Source: Thiomicrorhabdus indica
GTDB lineage: Bacteria > Pseudomonadota > Gammaproteobacteria > Thiomicrospirales > Thiomicrospiraceae
Reading direction: 5' to 3'
Assembly (NCBI RefSeq): GCF_004293625.1
Contig: NZ_CP033040.1
Span: 558,001-622,000 of the forward strand
DNA length: 64,000 bases
Part shown: piece after piece, positions 62,450 through 64,000 of the stretch
Layout of the letters: every line of letters starts with the position of its first letter
Numbering within the stretch: the stretch's first letter is position 1
Notes under the pieces: generated by a model
Told to the model about the DNA's origin: nothing
Seen by the model: only the letters and a program-made list of their open reading frames with translations
The model's database searches: none
Made by a program: the position numbers and the translations under genes

Positions 62450-62851
62450 AAGCGTCGTTTCCTTTTTGTTGATTATAGTTAGAGGGGAGAGAACGAATTG
62501 GAATATTCTAACGACTTAAGGGCCAGTCTGTGGAGAATTCATAATTAAGCGCTTTACTCAGTTATATTCCTTCTAACAAGGTTGCGTCGGAGTTGAATAT
62601 GAATTTTCAACAGGCTCTAAACATGAAACAAACGACAGTTTAATTTTGCCTATAAAGTCTGGACAGTATGCTTATCTGTTATCAATTTTTGACGCGATTT
62701 TAATGTTTAGGTGCAAGAAACTACCGGCCGGTAACTTTTGTTCTTTTTCTAGAGGTTTATACTAAATGGAGACAATATTTTATTAGATTCCATTTATTCG
62801 TTCAGTGTTTCAAGTCGAACGAAGGTTCTTCCATTCAAGTGAGAAAGTTTT
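62450..62851. other. intergenic region between yggS and ppk2
   Basis: About 400 bp without a supported gene. It contains one ACCGGCCGGT (62723-62732) and a TATACT near 62758 that could be the -10 of ppk2. I see no riboswitch or other structure. Confidence 0.5.
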
Positions 62852-63646
62852 ATGAAAAAAGTCATTTCCAGTGAAAATAATTACCCATACAGCGAAAAAA
62901 TCCGTCGAGCAGATTATGAAGAACAAAAGCGTCTGTTACAGATTGAATTGCTAAAGTTGCAAAAATGGGTGAAAGAAAATGACGAACGAATTGTGATGTT
63001 GTTTGAAGGCCGGGATGCTGCGGGTAAAGGGGGAACCATTAAACGAATTATGGAACATCTTAACCCTCGTGGTGCTCGCGTTGTGGCTTTGGATAAACCT
63101 TCAGAAACCGAAAAAGGGCAGTGGTATTTTCAGCGTTACATCAGTCATTTGCCGACCAAAGGTGAAATTGTGCTCTTTGACCGTTCTTGGTATAACCGGG
63201 CCGGTGTTGAGCGAGTGATGGGGTTTTGTTCGCCTCCTGAGTATAATCAATTTATGCATCAAGCGCCTGAGTTTGAAAGAATGGTCACTGCAGACGGTGT
63301 GCGTCTGTTTAAGTTTTGGTTTTCAGTGGGACGTAAAGAACAGCTACGTCGTTTTAATGCGCGCAAAACCGACCCTCTAAAGCAGTGGAAGTTAAGTCCA
63401 ATGGATTTGGCTTCACTTGATCGTTGGGATGACTACACCAAAGCGAAAGAAGATATGTTTTTTTACACCAATACTAACCATGCGCCTTGGACAGTGATTA
63501 AATCAAATGACAAAAAACGTGCACGATTGGAAGCCATGCGCTTTATTTTGTCGCAGATTCCTTATCACGGTAAAGATGAGAACATTGTCAACGGTTTTGA
63601 TGAGTTGATTGTCAGTTCTGGTGAAGATATTTTTGAAGACGCTTAA
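62852..63646 (+). CDS. ppk2: polyphosphate kinase 2
   Basis: A 264-residue PPK2 of the single-domain class. The Walker A is MLFEGRDAAGKGGTIKRI, and the Walker B / catalytic part is VLFDRSWYNRAGVERVMGF. The lid has FKFWFSVGRKEQLRRFNARKTDPLKQWKLSPMD. It transfers phosphate between polyphosphate and nucleotides. GTGAGA precedes the ATG. A small gene follows in the same direction. Confidence 0.93.
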   Translation: MKKVISSENNYPYSEKIRRADYEEQKRLLQIELLKLQKWVKENDERIVMLFEGRDAAGKGGTIKRIMEHLNPRGARVVALDKPSETEKGQWYFQRYISHLPTKGEIVLFDRSWYNRAGVERVMGFCSPPEYNQFMHQAPEFERMVTADGVRLFKFWFSVGRKEQLRRFNARKTDPLKQWKLSPMDLASLDRWDDYTKAKEDMFFYTNTNHAPWTVIKSNDKKRARLEAMRFILSQIPYHGKDENIVNGFDELIVSSGEDIFEDA

Positions 63647-63681
63647 CAGAGCTGAAAATTAGGGATAAGAGGAGATTAACA

Positions 63682-63909
63682 ATGAATGTACAAAAACGTG
63701 CTTATGATGTGGTCAACGGTTTCAAGGCGAGTCTTGAGCCTGAACAATTAGCTATATTGACCGATGAGAACTTTGAAGAGTTACAGATTCTAGTGGAAGC
63801 ATCGATTGGCGCCAATGCGGCCACGATTTTGCATGATATGGCAAAACAGCTAGAAGCATTATCCAGTAAAACTCGTCACCGTGCTGCGGAAATCGAAGAC
63901 GATACCTGA
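63682..63909 (+). CDS. small hypothetical protein downstream of ppk2
   Basis: A 75-residue acidic, mainly helical protein (VQKRAYDVVNGFKASLEPEQLAILTDENFEELQILVEASIGANAATILHDMAKQLEALSSKTRHRAAEIEDDT) with a good AGAGGAG ribosome site. It is 35 bp behind ppk2 and probably co-transcribed. No family is recognised. Confidence 0.7.
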   Translation: MNVQKRAYDVVNGFKASLEPEQLAILTDENFEELQILVEASIGANAATILHDMAKQLEALSSKTRHRAAEIEDDT

Positions 63910-63942
63910 GACTAAAGGTTCAGTGAGCGAGGTACTGTATTT

Positions 63943-64000
63943 CTAAGAGCACTGTTCAAGCGTTTCTAGAAGTTTGTCAAACTCTTCACGAGTTTGAAGT
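63943..64000 (-). CDS. partial 3' end of a minus-strand gene
   Basis: The window edge carries an open minus-strand frame ending in LQTREEFDKLLETLEQCS and a TAG at 63943-63945. The sequence reads like a real helical C-terminus, but the gene lies mostly outside the window. Confidence 0.4.
   Translation of the reverse strand, partial: LQTREEFDKLLETLEQCS

Larger units (their letters stand above)
3202..62732. repeat. dispersed palindrome ACCGGCCGGT (HIP-like), all copies
   Basis: The full 10-mer starts at 12754, 17130, 19114, 20285, 22496, 23407, 23731, 23892, 25321, 30106, 31567, 35291, 37802, 38746, 41624, 48017, 49777, 54612, 56101, 61579, 62364 and 62723. Core-only CCGGCCGG copies lie near 3202, 7444, 14966, 21272, 27574, 31699, 45717 and 54121. 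The counts were made by eye. In genes it encodes LPAG, DRPV or TGR. Confidence 0.85.

Noticed and set aside
1-64000. tRNA, rRNA, prophage, integrase or toxin-antitoxin genes
   Set aside because: None could be recognised on either strand by reading; the only mobile-looking units are the MITE copies.

Overview
The window comes from a gammaproteobacterium of moderate, AT-leaning composition. Gene families and neighbourhoods (yggS, proC-yggT-metX-metW, lptM-lysA, rlmI, glnK-amt, metX with metW) are gammaproteobacterial. The N-methylglutamate methylamine genes, together with heavy c-di-GMP and light signalling, would fit an aquatic lineage such as the Methylophaga / Thiomicrospira / Hydrogenovibrio group, but that placement is only a guess. 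I saw no rRNA, tRNA, prophage, transposase gene or CRISPR array.

Layout. (1) 1-8.6 kb: a tightly packed operon for methylamine use by the N-methylglutamate route, mgdC-mgdD-gmaS-mgsA-mgsB-mgsC-folD; mgdA and mgdB are presumably just upstream, outside the window. (2) 8.6-17.4 kb: nitrogen and c-di-GMP signalling, with glnK-amt, an ammonium-transporter/diguanylate-cyclase fusion, a cupin-type regulator, a guanine deaminase and a PAS-GGDEF-EAL protein. Both ammonium transporter genes have sigma-54 promoter elements and NtrC-like sites. (3) 17.7-38.4 kb: a light-response and photorepair island. It holds a cryptochrome/photolyase with a DUF2256 protein, an exonuclease/GIY-YIG protein, a two-gene split photolyase-like pair, an iron-sulfur (6-4) photolyase and a class I CPD photolyase. 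It also holds a membrane-lipid operon (FAD oxidoreductase, DUF1365, CFA-type methyltransferase, DUF3833), MsrA, a peroxiredoxin, PdxH, a MerR-type regulator and a short LOV blue-light receptor. Three promoters share a hexamer operator layout, and one of them appears to drive an unannotated small RNA. (4) 38.6-47.9 kb: a sensory cluster of periplasmic binding protein, histidine kinase, response regulator, KaiB-like protein and a PhnD-PAS-GGDEF-EAL protein with degenerate catalytic motifs, followed by an active-looking diguanylate cyclase. (5) 48-64 kb: gcvH, rlmI, lysA, lptM, an esterase, two PilZ paralogues, metW-metX-yggT-proC, a DUF5610-like protein, a structured-RNA candidate, yggS and ppk2.

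Two genome-scale sequence habits stand out. The palindrome ACCGGCCGGT occurs 22 times by eye (30 counting its 8-bp core), inside genes and at gene ends, and it is nearly absent from the first 12 kb. A small inverted-repeat element (MITE) with TAGTCGAYTCTGAATAACT termini is present twice, and a lone terminus occurs once; its ends supply stop codons or C-terminal residues to neighbouring genes. All functions are assigned by reading motifs, with no database search.
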